A DNA stretch of 64,000 bases from DASVTU01 sp036387415 (GTDB lineage: Bacteria; Acidobacteriota; Blastocatellia; Pyrinomonadales; Pyrinomonadaceae). Below the pieces are notes generated by a model that saw nothing but the letters and a program-made list of their open reading frames with translations, was not told where the DNA came from and ran no database searches. The position numbers were made by a program, and so were the translations under genes. Below are positions 35,778 to 42,744 of the stretch, piece after piece. Position 1 is the stretch's first letter. Each line of letters opens with the position of its first letter. Where the stretch lies: NCBI GenBank assembly GCA_036387415.1, contig DASVTU010000022.1, positions 1 to 64,000 on the forward strand, read 5' to 3'.

Positions 35778-36154
35778 ACACAGTACTTTCCTTGTGCCGA
35801 CACTCCTCTCCGAGGAGCCGGGGCGGCATGAGGTGCTGCTAGGTGGTGGCCCATGGTGTCGGTACTCGGGTAGGTCTGTTAGAAGTCAGAGAAGGGGTCG
35901 TCTGGGCATCTATCCCAATCTGGCATGACCGAGGGCAAGTTAACGCGATTTATGCGGGCGAAAAGTCGTGGGTCGTGGAGAAGGATTTCGGAATCGAGTA
36001 TAAAGCGAGCTGCTTCTTGAGGTTATGTCCGACGCGTTTTTAGAACCTGCTCGGACTGAGCTTGGCAGCAGGTCTGAAGAAGCCTCCGAACAATGTGACT
36101 GATGAGGTCTGCACTAATTTGTGTGCAGTTCCCTGTTCTGCGCCGCCGAAGGGC
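35778..36154. other. Intergenic region at the edge of the replication module, 377 bp
   Basis: GC content falls here compared with the first 35 kb. A 66-codon rightward frame from a GTG at 35843 (GLLEVREGVVWASIPIWHD) has no ribosome-binding site and ends in a Cys-rich tail, so it is not called a gene. No hairpin or RNA gene was recognised. Confidence 0.3.
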
Positions 36155-37291
36155 TCAACAGTTGGTTCTAAAGTGTTGCTCCTTATTGCTCTCGGAGGTA
36201 AGCGTCAGAGCCAGCTCGCGCACCTTCAAAGCATCCTCGGCGAGTAAAACCCCTCCGGCCTCGCAGTTTAGCCCGGAAAGTGTCACGTCGATGGCCTGCC
36301 CGTGAACCTCAAGCATCGCTACGCACGTCTCGGCCAGTTCTCTAATCTCTGAAGGCGAGAGCGGCGAGGGCTTCGACGGCTCCGTGCTCCCGCTTCTTCC
36401 GACGGCAACTCCCACGTCGTGGCGCGCGATAGCACGGCCGATTAACCCGTGCTGACGGAGCACGTTAAAAGCCTCACGCTGCGCGACCCGGGCGGCCTTC
36501 GGCAGTCCCCTGCTCTCAAGCCACTCGCGCGTGCGCTCGTGCTCGCGCGCCGCGGCCTGAGCCGCCGCCGTGCGTACCGCGGGCGCAAGCCTGACCAGCA
36601 GCGCCTCGGTGAGTTCGTCGGCGGACGCCGGGGCCACTGTCCCGCACGCCGTCCGTGTGCACTCGGGTCGGAACGTGGCCGGTTCGGGCCTTTGCGGAGG
36701 GGGAGAAATTTTAACCACTTCGGTGCTCTCCGCGCCGTTTTTTGGCGCGCGCGGATTTAAATCTATTTCTAAAACTTCTGAATCAGCGAAGCTGTCCCTA
36801 AAGGGCGTGTCATCCGCTGAAGCACGAGCCCCTCCGTTTGAAGCACGGACGAGGTGTAAATTTTTTTGGCCGGGCGCGGGACGCCGGCCGATGGAGGAGG
36901 AGGCGCGGTTGAGGAAGATGCGGATGCCGACGCCGTTCTTCCCGGCGAAGTAACCGACGACCCCCTGCTCGTGCATCCACGCTAAAGCCTTGCGCAACGT
37001 GGCGGAGGCGACGCCGCTGAGAGTGACGAGCCGCCCCCACGCCGTAGCCCGCCGGCCTTCCCCCTCACCGCCTGTGAAGCGGAGCACGCCTTCACGCTCC
37101 CAGTACTCCCCCGGCGCATTTGTCAGACGCAAATAGATTTTGCTCATCAGGGGGGTGACCGCGTCTGCCTCCTCGGAGGTCACCGCCGCGATGGTCTCGA
37201 CGTCGATCTGGCGGAAGTTTTTGCGGTATTCGTCCCGCCCGAGCTGCGTCCTACGGACGAAGCGGTCGGCTGCCAGAGGTTGTGCTGCCAT
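36155..37291 (-). CDS. Putative plasmid replication initiator (winged-helix, Rep-like)
   Basis: A 378-aa protein. Residues 45-130 form a winged-helix-like unit (PLMSKIYLRLTNAPGEYWER, AWGRLVTLSGVASATLRKAL, VVGYFAGKNGVGIRIFLNR). A variable Pro/Ser/Ala-rich linker (about 130-240) leads to a second helical part containing EHERTREWLESRGLPKAARV and NVLRQHGLIGRAIA. Two DNA-binding halves joined by a linker fit plasmid initiators, but I recognise no named Rep family; the call rests mainly on context. It lies downstream of parA, a partner gene, a repeat array and an antisense RNA candidate, the place held by repC in repABC replicons. The ATG is well set: AGGAG eight bases upstream. Confidence 0.55.
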   Translation of the reverse strand: MAAQPLAADRFVRRTQLGRDEYRKNFRQIDVETIAAVTSEEADAVTPLMSKIYLRLTNAPGEYWEREGVLRFTGGEGEGRRATAWGRLVTLSGVASATLRKALAWMHEQGVVGYFAGKNGVGIRIFLNRASSSIGRRPAPGQKNLHLVRASNGGARASADDTPFRDSFADSEVLEIDLNPRAPKNGAESTEVVKISPPPQRPEPATFRPECTRTACGTVAPASADELTEALLVRLAPAVRTAAAQAAAREHERTREWLESRGLPKAARVAQREAFNVLRQHGLIGRAIARHDVGVAVGRSGSTEPSKPSPLSPSEIRELAETCVAMLEVHGQAIDVTLSGLNCEAGGVLLAEDALKVRELALTLTSESNKEQHFRTNC

Positions 37292-37317
37292 AAGTCAAGC
37301 TCCTGTAAACAAAAGAC

Positions 37318-37347
37318 TTGACAGCGGTATATAGGATGTATTATAGT
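37318..37347 (+). promoter_or_regulatory. Strong sigma-70-type promoter for the antisense RNA candidate
   Basis: TTGACA at 37318-37323 is a perfect -35 box. TATAGT at 37342-37347 matches five of six -10 bases, with an 18-base spacer. No coding frame follows on the plus strand, only the hairpin at 37400-37444, so a short non-coding transcript starting near 37354 is predicted. Confidence 0.65.
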
Positions 37348-37353
37348 CCGGCC

Positions 37354-37455
37354 TCGTCGAGAGACACATACACCCACTCGCCGCCAAGCGAGTTCTGGAT
37401 TGCCCTGAAGCGTGAGTCGCCAAAACATCAACGCTTCAGGGCAACTTGTTTTTGC
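37354..37455 (+). ncRNA. Candidate countertranscribed (antisense) RNA to the rep leader
   Basis: Promoter-like hexamers at 37318-37347 and a terminator hairpin at 37400-37444 followed by CTTGTTTTT predict an RNA of about 100 bases on the plus strand. It lies entirely in the presumed 5' leader of the minus-strand Rep-like gene, 63 bases or more before its start codon. This matches the arrangement of the repABC incompatibility RNA, which represses repC. The prediction comes from sequence signals only; ends are approximate. Confidence 0.55.
37400..37453 (+). terminator. Rho-independent terminator of the antisense RNA
   Basis: TTGCCCTGAAGCGT (37400-37413) pairs perfectly with ACGCTTCAGGGCAA (37431-37444): a 14-bp stem with a 17-base loop. 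On the plus strand CTTGTTTTT follows. The same palindrome would form a hairpin in the rep leader on the other strand, giving sense and antisense loops that could pair. Confidence 0.8.
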
Positions 37456-37531
37456 CTGATTTCCTCGGTCGGAATCCGAGAGCCAGACGAAGACCTCTCC
37501 GCACGGCAATCCGATCCCTTACAAATTGGGC

Positions 37532-37559
37532 ACTATAATGATTTTATAAATCTTGTACA
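37532..37559 (-). promoter_or_regulatory. Candidate promoter of the Rep-like gene
   Basis: Read on the minus strand, TGTACA (37559-37554) and TATAGT (37537-37532) are 16 bases apart. The -35 box is 13 bases from the first palindrome of the array (37573), so proteins bound to the array could block or stimulate it. The predicted leader to the start codon is about 230 bases. Confidence 0.45.
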
Positions 37560-37572
37560 GGTGAAATTTTTA

Positions 37573-37800
37573 CTACCCGGGTAGTTTTCGCTACCCCTGT
37601 AGTACAGACTACCTAGGTAATAAAAACTACCCGGGTAGCCATGACTACCCGGGTAGCGAAAACTACCTAGGTAACGAAAACTACCTGGGTAGTAATGGCT
37701 ACCTAGGTAATAAAAACTACCTAGGTAGTCAAGACTACCCGGGTAGTCATGGCTACCCGGGTAGTTTTTATTACCTAGGTAGTTTTTATTACCCGGGTAG
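37573..37800. repeat. Array of 13 palindromic 12-mers at exact 18-bp period (centromere or iteron-like)
   Basis: Thirteen units of the form (C/T)TACC(C/T)(A/G)GGTA(G/A) start at 37573, 37591, 37609 and so on to 37789, each followed by a six-base spacer, with no slip in register over 228 bases. Most are full palindromes with a CCCGGG or CCTAGG core; unit 2 (CTACCCCTGTAG) is the most degenerate. Spacers vary (TTTTCG, TAAAAA, CCATGA, TCATGG, TTTTTA) and are mostly AT-rich. Frequent TAG and TAA triplets exclude coding. The array ends 60 bases past the stop of the winged-helix partner gene and adjoins the rep promoter, the expected place for a partition centromere and/or origin iterons. Confidence 0.97.
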
Positions 37801-37860
37801 TCACATGGATGAGTTTCTTTAAATGATTGGAAATGAAGGGGTTGAGGCAGGGACTGTTAT

Positions 37861-38565
37861 TCAGGATTTGTCAACGAGAAGCTTATAATGGGTGCCGCGA
37901 TTTTCGCGTGAGGTGTTAACGAGAGTCTCGCCTCTGACGAGAAAGCCCCAATCGGTGAGCTGGTTCAGGACGGTTTTTACCTGTCGTTCAGTTTTAGAAA
38001 TGGCGGCCTTAAGCTTGGCAATCGAGGTGAAACAGTATTCCTGGCCGACCGCCTCGGAGTTGTTGTAGACGTGGATGCAGATGCCGAGTTGGGTTTCGGT
38101 GAGGAACGGCCCCCAGCGGGTTATGAAGGATTGTAGCCGAGGGTCGGTCTCTTCCGTCGTGGCCGGTCTGGCCTTCTTGTTCGGCACAAGCCGAACGTCT
38201 CTCGTCGGACGTTTGGCGGGACGGGGCTTTGGCAGGGCCGCGGCCGGCGGGGAAGGGGAGGGGTCTTGCGCCGCCGTCGGCGGATACAGAGGCGATTCCG
38301 AAATTTCGTCTTTAACTTCTTTAGAAGCTTCGACTTCCGGCGTCAGGTTATTTGCGGGGTCGGGTTCGTCATTGGACAGTTCTTGGATAGGAGCCTCGGA
38401 AATCTCGGGGGGGGCACTCTCCACTTCCTCCTCACGCTGCTGGATAGCCACGTCGAGGGCGGTGCCGCTGAACTGGAAGGCCATGTCGGAGAAAGGCGAT
38501 TTCCGCGGCCCGCCTTTCTTGTAAGGGATGACCTTACGCACCGGCGGTGACTGATCGTTCGACAC
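37861..38565 (-). CDS. Winged-helix DNA-binding partner of ParA (putative centromere-binding protein)
   Basis: A 234-aa protein starting at a GTG (38565) with AAGGAGGT eight bases upstream; it overlaps the end of parA by 32 bases, so translation is coupled. The N-terminus has a basic patch (VRKVIPYKKGGPRKS), followed by an acidic, Pro-rich disordered stretch (45-140). The last 90 residues are a compact winged-helix-like domain (RWGPFLTETQLGICIHVYNN, IAKLKAAISKTERQVKTVL, LTDWGFLVRGETL). No ParB nuclease or ParB helix-turn-helix motif is seen. As second gene after parA and directly before the palindrome array, it is the natural candidate to bind that array; this is inference from position. Confidence 0.75.
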   Translation of the reverse strand: MSNDQSPPVRKVIPYKKGGPRKSPFSDMAFQFSGTALDVAIQQREEEVESAPPEISEAPIQELSNDEPDPANNLTPEVEASKEVKDEISESPLYPPTAAQDPSPSPPAAALPKPRPAKRPTRDVRLVPNKKARPATTEETDPRLQSFITRWGPFLTETQLGICIHVYNNSEAVGQEYCFTSIAKLKAAISKTERQVKTVLNQLTDWGFLVRGETLVNTSRENRGTHYKLLVDKS

Positions 38566-39523
38566 GCTCGCGGACCTCCTTCCACAGCTTTTTGTAGGCC
38601 TGAGCACCCGCCGAGTCCGGCGCCGTCAGTCGCACGGGGGCGTGGAAGCCCGCGCTCTCCGCCACACGGACGTTCTCCGGGACGATGGCCTCGAAGACCA
38701 TGTTCGGGTAGGCGGAGCGCAGGAACTCTTCGGCCTCGCGGCACATCCTCTTCCTCGCGTCGTAGCGTGTCAGGAAGAAGCCCAGCAGGGCGGGGAAGCG
38801 GGTTTTGGTAATAATCCGCGCGCGCTGGAGCTGGCGGGTGAGCTGCATCGTACCGTTAACACTCATCACGTCAGCATTTACGGGACACAGGACGAAATGG
38901 CTGCCGACCTGCGCCATCGAGACGAGCGTGCCGAAAGAGGGGTCTGTGTCGATGAAGACGTAGTCGTAGGGCGAGTCGTCCCAGAGATGAAACTGCTCCT
39001 GAAGTGCCGTCACGGTTTCGAGGGGGTTCGAGCGGTCGATGTTGTCGTTCTTCGAGCTGCTCCTGATGAAGTCGAACTCTAAACCCTCGAATTTGATGGG
39101 CGTAATGAGGTCCTGAAAATTTGCGTCGCCTTTGAGCCAGGAGACGAGCGTGCCCTGCTCGCTGTCTTCGCTCCCCTTGTCGGTGAGTAGCGCGTTGGTG
39201 GCCGAAGCCTGGGGTGCGGCGTCCAACAGCAGGACGCGTTCTCCGTTGGCGGCCGCCTCGGCGGCGAGGGAAATGGCAGTGGTCGTTTTGCCCACGCCCC
39301 CTTTATTATTGCTGATGGTAATGACTTTATGGCGGGTCGAGATTTCCATCGGGCGCTGCTTGAGTGCCGCTATGGCTGACCGGCTGTACAGTTTCACACG
39401 GGCGTCTGTGGGGTCGGCGACGGTGGCCAAATTAAGGTCGCGCGCGATCCGCCGGAAGGTGTCCGACGACACTTCCAGGTACTCACACGCCTCTGTCACC
39501 GTCATATACTCAGGGGTGGCCAA
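38534..39523 (-). CDS. parA: ParA-type partition ATPase with N-terminal helix-turn-helix
   Basis: A 329-aa protein, likely starting at TTG 39523 with GGAGG ten bases upstream (an internal ATG at 39505 is an alternative). Residues 7-57 form a MerR/excisionase-like helix-turn-helix (MTVTEACEYLEVSSDTFRR). The ParA ATPase core follows: deviant Walker A KGGVGKTT (74-81), LLLDAAPQASAT with the switch Asp (101), and YVFIDTDPSFGTL. ParA proteins with an N-terminal DNA-binding domain both move plasmids and repress their own promoter, and nested inverted repeats lie 80 bases upstream. Unlike chromosomal ParA it has no ParB neighbour but a winged-helix protein. It begins the module par, partner, array, rep. 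Confidence 0.95.
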   Translation of the reverse strand: MATPEYMTVTEACEYLEVSSDTFRRIARDLNLATVADPTDARVKLYSRSAIAALKQRPMEISTRHKVITISNNKGGVGKTTTAISLAAEAAANGERVLLLDAAPQASATNALLTDKGSEDSEQGTLVSWLKGDANFQDLITPIKFEGLEFDFIRSSSKNDNIDRSNPLETVTALQEQFHLWDDSPYDYVFIDTDPSFGTLVSMAQVGSHFVLCPVNADVMSVNGTMQLTRQLQRARIITKTRFPALLGFFLTRYDARKRMCREAEEFLRSAYPNMVFEAIVPENVRVAESAGFHAPVRLTAPDSAGAQAYKKLWKEVRERVERSVTAGA

Positions 39524-39602
39524 CTCAAGAAGCCCTCCTTCGGAACCTGCTTCGCCTCAAATATTTCCTTGTATCTCGTCCTATCTCGCCTTACTTTTGC
39601 GT

Positions 39603-39634
39603 ACTATATTGACTAAATATAGTCTGGTCAATAT
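39603..39634. promoter_or_regulatory. Two interlocked inverted repeats upstream of parA
   Basis: ACTATATT (39603-39610) and AATATAGT (39616-39623) are exact complements around five bases. ATATTGAC (39606-39613) and GTCAATAT (39627-39634) are exact complements around 13 bases, and the two pairs interlock. The site lies about 80 bases before parA. ParA with an N-terminal HTH commonly autorepresses, so this is a good operator candidate. Confidence 0.6.
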
Positions 39635-39851
39635 TTTTATTCGGATGAGATAGAAAGAAACCCACACGCGGTTGTAACGTCTTCTGTGAGGCTTTCAGAA
39701 AGGGCATGTTAAAACGTTGGCGGGAATAAGGAGGACTGGAAATATTGTCGAATAAAGACGTTCGAGGGTCGGCTGCCGGTCCGTCCGTGAAACGTCAGGC
39801 CACCCGTTCGTCAACCATAAAATGGGAAGTATCAACACATTTCGATTTCAC

Positions 39852-39880
39852 GATTCCACTACGTGAGGAATTGTGGAATC
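39852..39880. repeat. 8-bp inverted repeat with 13-base spacer
   Basis: GATTCCAC (39852-39859) and GTGGAATC (39873-39880) are perfect complements. The site lies between the parA upstream region and the gene remnant at 39940. Recombinase or regulator binding is possible; it does not match a dif site as I know it. Confidence 0.4.
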
Positions 39881-39939
39881 ATTGAGAAGGAATTCACTCC
39901 GCTTGTTAATGATGTGACTTAAACGGGCTGGGGCCTGTG

Positions 39940-40110
39940 GTGAACGTTTCAGCCGCCGCTCGCGCCAGCGCGACGACCTACATGCTCAACGTCATCGACA
40001 AGGTCGCGGGGCAGACGTACGAGGCGCAGCGGCAGGTGGCCGTGACTGTCGAGTTGAAACTGCGGCATGTAACATCCCACGTTGAACGGGCGCTTGTGCG
40101 GCCGCAATAA
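39940..40110 (+). pseudogene. 3' remnant of a secreted or adhesin-like gene
   Basis: From a GTG at 39940 a 56-codon frame reads VSAAARASATTYMLNVIDKV then AGQTYEAQRQVAVTVELK and stops at TAA 40108-40110. The beta-strand pattern with TYMLNVID and QRQVAVTVE resembles the end of an Ig- or fibronectin-like domain, and the GC-rich third positions contrast with the AT-richer DNA just upstream. No ribosome-binding site or signal is present, so it looks like the tail of a gene whose front is missing. Confidence 0.35.
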
Positions 40111-40267
40111 TTGCCGCACAAGTGTCAACCTCAGTAATTCCAGGCACGGGCTGTTCCTGTTCAAAGAACTCAAACGGAGCAGGCCCTCAAGCGCATGGGT
40201 CATCGCGGTGGCGGGGGCAACTTTGGGTCTGGTCATCAGCAGTTTCCTGCTTTCGCCCGGGTCTTAG
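40082..40267 (+). CDS. Possible small membrane protein, 61 aa
   Basis: From a TTG at 40082 the frame ends SSAWVIAVAGATLGLVISSF plus LLSPGS, one clear membrane helix preceded by a basic stretch (KELKRSRPSS). It overlaps the remnant at 39940-40110 and a 10-bp inverted repeat, and has no ribosome-binding site. It may be a real single-span protein ending before the terminator at 40332 or another remnant. Confidence 0.3.
   Translation: MNGRLCGRNNCRTSVNLSNSRHGLFLFKELKRSRPSSAWVIAVAGATLGLVISSFLLSPGS
40093..40122. repeat. Perfect 10-bp inverted repeat
   Basis: CTTGTGCGGC (40093-40102) and GCCGCACAAG (40113-40122) flank a 10-base AT-rich loop; GTTGA (40081-40085) and TCAAC (40125-40129) extend the symmetry outward. 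No T tract follows. It could be an operator, a recombination site or a transcript hairpin. Confidence 0.45.
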
Positions 40268-40331
40268 CCGTGTGATTGCGGTCGGGAGGTTCCGCCTCTA
40301 AGGTTAAGGTACATAACTCACCCGAAAATTT

Positions 40332-40374
40332 CTGAGGCCCGGCGGCCCACACCTGCCGGGCCTCAGTCTTTTAT
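40332..40374 (+). terminator. Strong Rho-independent terminator
   Basis: CTGAGGCCCGGC (40332-40343) pairs perfectly with GCCGGGCCTCAG (40355-40366), followed by TCTTTTAT. It has no intact upstream gene on the plus strand, only the remnants at 39940-40267, so it probably belonged to the gene that was truncated there. Confidence 0.88.
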
Positions 40375-40548
40375 ACATACACCTACGCGGGCCTCCAGAA
40401 CTTACTGACGGGCTCGCTCCAGTCCGTCCAGTACGGCGGCCCGGCCCGCATTGTTAACACTGATTTAGTACGGAGTTCAGACGGATGTAACACCGCGCGG
40501 GTACCCTGTCATTTCTTACCACTCTTGGAAGAAGGGGAAAGAAGTCAT

Positions 40549-41646
40549 TTGAGTATTCCGGCAAAAACTCTGCGCGCGACCGCCGCGCTCCTGCTCGCTT
40601 CTTTCGCGGCGCTCGGCCTCGCCTGTAGCGGCGAGCGCGGCGGCGGCGGCGCGGCGGGTGGCCCGGTGCGCCTTCAGGGCGCGGGCGCGACGTTCCCGAA
40701 CCCGCTCTACCAGAAGTGGCTGAGCGAGTACGGAAAGGCCAACCCGAACATAAGGATTGATTACCAGTCCATCGGGTCGGGCGGCGGCATCAAGCAGATT
40801 AAGGAGCAGACCGTAGACTTCGGCGCCACCGACTCGCCCATGAAGGACGAGGACCTGAAGAGCGCGCCGGGCGAGCTGCTCCACATCCCGACGGTGCTCG
40901 GCGCGGTCGTCGTCACCTACAACCTGCAAGGCGTCACGCAGCCGCTGCGCTTCTCGCCCGAAGTCATCGCCGACATCTTCCTCGGCAAGCTCAAGCGCTG
41001 GGACGACCCACGCATCAGGGCCGACAACCCCGGCGCACAACTCCCCGCCGCGGACATCACCGTCGTCCACCGCTCCGACGGCAGCGGCACCTCCGCCGTC
41101 TTCACCGACTACCTCTCGAAGGTCAGCCCCGAGTGGAAGGAGAAGGTCGGCTCGGGCACTTCGCCCAACTGGCCGGTGGGGTTGGGCGGCAAGGGGAACG
41201 AAGGCGTGACGGGTCAGGTCAAGCAGACGCCGAACACCGTCGGCTACGTCGAGCTGGCCTACGCCGTGCAGAACAAGCTGCCGGTGGCGCTCGTCAGGAA
41301 CGCCTCGGGCGCCTTCGTCGAGCCGTCGCTCGACGCGGTGACGGCCGCGGCGGCCGAGAGCCTGCCCACGACACCCGAACACCTGCGCGTCTCCATCACC
41401 AACGGGGGCGGCGCCGCCGCCTACCCGATTTCGAGCTACACCTACATTCTGGTCTACAAAGACCAGAAGGACGCCGCCAAGGGCAAGGCGCTCGTTGACT
41501 TCCTCTGGTGGGGCATCCACGACGGCGAGCGCTTCGCCAAAGACTTGCAGTACGCGCCGCTGCCCCCCGAGATAGTCAGGCGCGCCGAGGAGAAGGTGAA
41601 CTCAATCACCTCCGGCGGCAGGACGCTTCGAGGAAGTGGTCAGTAG
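40549..41646 (+). CDS. pstS: Phosphate ABC transporter substrate-binding lipoprotein PstS
   Basis: A 365-aa protein. The TTG at 40549 (or TTG 40525 in the same frame) leads into a lipoprotein signal with LASFAALGLAC. The mature protein has the PstS phosphate-binding motifs: LQGAGATFPNPLYQKWL, DYQSIGSGGGIKQI, DFGATDSPM, HRSDGSGTSAVFTDYLSKV and PNTVGYVELAYA. It captures phosphate in the periplasm and delivers it to PstC/PstA. It begins the pst operon. A CTGTCAT at 40506-40512 resembles one half of a Pho box, but no second half at the usual 11-base spacing is clear. GC use is high, like pstC and unlike pstA. Confidence 0.94.
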   Translation: MSIPAKTLRATAALLLASFAALGLACSGERGGGGAAGGPVRLQGAGATFPNPLYQKWLSEYGKANPNIRIDYQSIGSGGGIKQIKEQTVDFGATDSPMKDEDLKSAPGELLHIPTVLGAVVVTYNLQGVTQPLRFSPEVIADIFLGKLKRWDDPRIRADNPGAQLPAADITVVHRSDGSGTSAVFTDYLSKVSPEWKEKVGSGTSPNWPVGLGGKGNEGVTGQVKQTPNTVGYVELAYAVQNKLPVALVRNASGAFVEPSLDAVTAAAAESLPTTPEHLRVSITNGGGAAAYPISSYTYILVYKDQKDAAKGKALVDFLWWGIHDGERFAKDLQYAPLPPEIVRRAEEKVNSITSGGRTLRGSGQ

Positions 41647-41730
41647 GCTCCGCCGGAGCGCGTTGACGCCGACGCCCGAAGGAATCGCAATAAGCAAGGT
41701 CTTCTAACTGACTGCTGACTACTGCTTTCA

Positions 41731-42741
41731 ATGTCCAACCCGGCCCCAACGCCGCCGAGCCCGGCCGCCGAATACGGCGCGCGCGTCCGCGTGTGGGACT
41801 GGCGGCGCTCGCTCTCGCCGACGGGGAACGTGGGCGACGCCGTGTTCCGCGGCGTCCTCTTCTGCTGCGCGCTGCTGATAGCCGTCGTCGTCGTGGCGAT
41901 GTTCGTCGAGATAGGCTCGAACGCGCGGCTCTCGCTGGTGGAGTTCGGGCTTGCCTTCCTGACGGGGCGCGAGTGGGACCCGATTCGGGGCGAGTTCGGG
42001 GCGCTCCCCTTCGTCTACGGCACGGTCGTCTCTTCGCTGCTCGGGCTGCTGATCGCCGTGCCCTTCTCGCTCGGCGTCGCCATCTTCCTCGTCGAGCAGG
42101 CGCCGAAGCGGCTGGCGACGCCGGTCGCCTTTCTGGTCGAGCTGCTCGCCACCATCCCCTCGGTCGTCTTCGGGCTGTGGGGCATCTTCGTCCTCGCCCC
42201 GGTCCTGCGCGAGTACGTCGGCCCCCCTTTGCAGAGGGCCTTCGGCTGGCTCCCGTTCTTTCAGGGGACGGTGACGGGCATCGGGCTGTTCACCGGCGGG
42301 GTAATTCTCGCCATCATGGTGACGCCCATCATCACGGCCGTCGTGCGCGACGTGCTGGCGGCCGTCCCCGTCTCGCAGCGGGAGGCCGCGCTCGCGCTCG
42401 GCGCGACGAAGTGGGAGACGACGCGTATCGTGCTCGCCAACGGCGGGCCGGGCATCGCGGGCGCCGTCATCCTCGGGCTCGGGCGCGCCGTCGGCGAGAC
42501 GATGGCGGTGACGATGGTCATCGGCAACCGGCCGCAAATCTCCGCCTCCCTCTTCGAGCCGAGCTACACCATCGCCTCGGTCATCGCCAACGAGTTCACG
42601 GAGGCGACGGGCGACCTCTACCTCAGCGCACTGGTTGAACTCGGATTGGTACTCTTTCTTGTCACCTTCGTCGTCAACGGTGCGGCGCGTCTTCTCGTTT
42701 GGAGCGTGACGCGCGGGACGAGCGACGTTGGAAGGGCATGA
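41731..42741 (+). CDS. pstC: Phosphate ABC transporter permease PstC
   Basis: A 336-aa inner-membrane permease with six predicted membrane helices (RGVLFCCALLIAVVVVAMFV at the first). It has the BPD-transport signature near EAALALGATKWETTRIVLAN, which contacts the PstB ATPase, and the phosphate-permease segment ELLATIPSVVFGLWGIFV. The ATG at 41731 follows an 84-base gap ending in degenerate CTGACTACTGCTT-type repeats, with no clear ribosome-binding site. It is cotranscribed with pstS. Codon use is strongly GC-rich: 48 of 60 bases at 41761-41820 are G or C. Confidence 0.95.
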   Translation: MSNPAPTPPSPAAEYGARVRVWDWRRSLSPTGNVGDAVFRGVLFCCALLIAVVVVAMFVEIGSNARLSLVEFGLAFLTGREWDPIRGEFGALPFVYGTVVSSLLGLLIAVPFSLGVAIFLVEQAPKRLATPVAFLVELLATIPSVVFGLWGIFVLAPVLREYVGPPLQRAFGWLPFFQGTVTGIGLFTGGVILAIMVTPIITAVVRDVLAAVPVSQREAALALGATKWETTRIVLANGGPGIAGAVILGLGRAVGETMAVTMVIGNRPQISASLFEPSYTIASVIANEFTEATGDLYLSALVELGLVLFLVTFVVNGAARLLVWSVTRGTSDVGRA

Positions 42742-42744
42742 GGC

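Larger units (their letters stand above)
39524..39939. other. Upstream region of parA, 416 bp, AT-richer than surroundings
   Basis: This holds the probable parA promoter and operator (39603-39634) and an unrelated 8-bp inverted repeat at 39852-39880. No open frame with a ribosome-binding site was seen. The lower GC and lack of genes would also suit an origin or a recombination junction, but no DnaA-box cluster was recognised. Confidence 0.4.

Noticed and set aside
35843..36043. 66-codon plus-strand frame from GTG
   Set aside because: No ribosome-binding site and no recognisable family; it may be chance in AT-richer DNA.
37573..37800. CRISPR array
   Set aside because: Units are 12 bp with 6-bp spacers, far below CRISPR repeat and spacer lengths; no cas genes are present, and units are self-complementary.
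40484..40512. Pho box and shared GATGTAAC site upstream of pstS
   Set aside because: Only one CTGTCAT half is present, without a partner 11 bases away. GATGTAAC also occurs near 62427, but a 7- to 8-base word can recur by chance in 64 kb.
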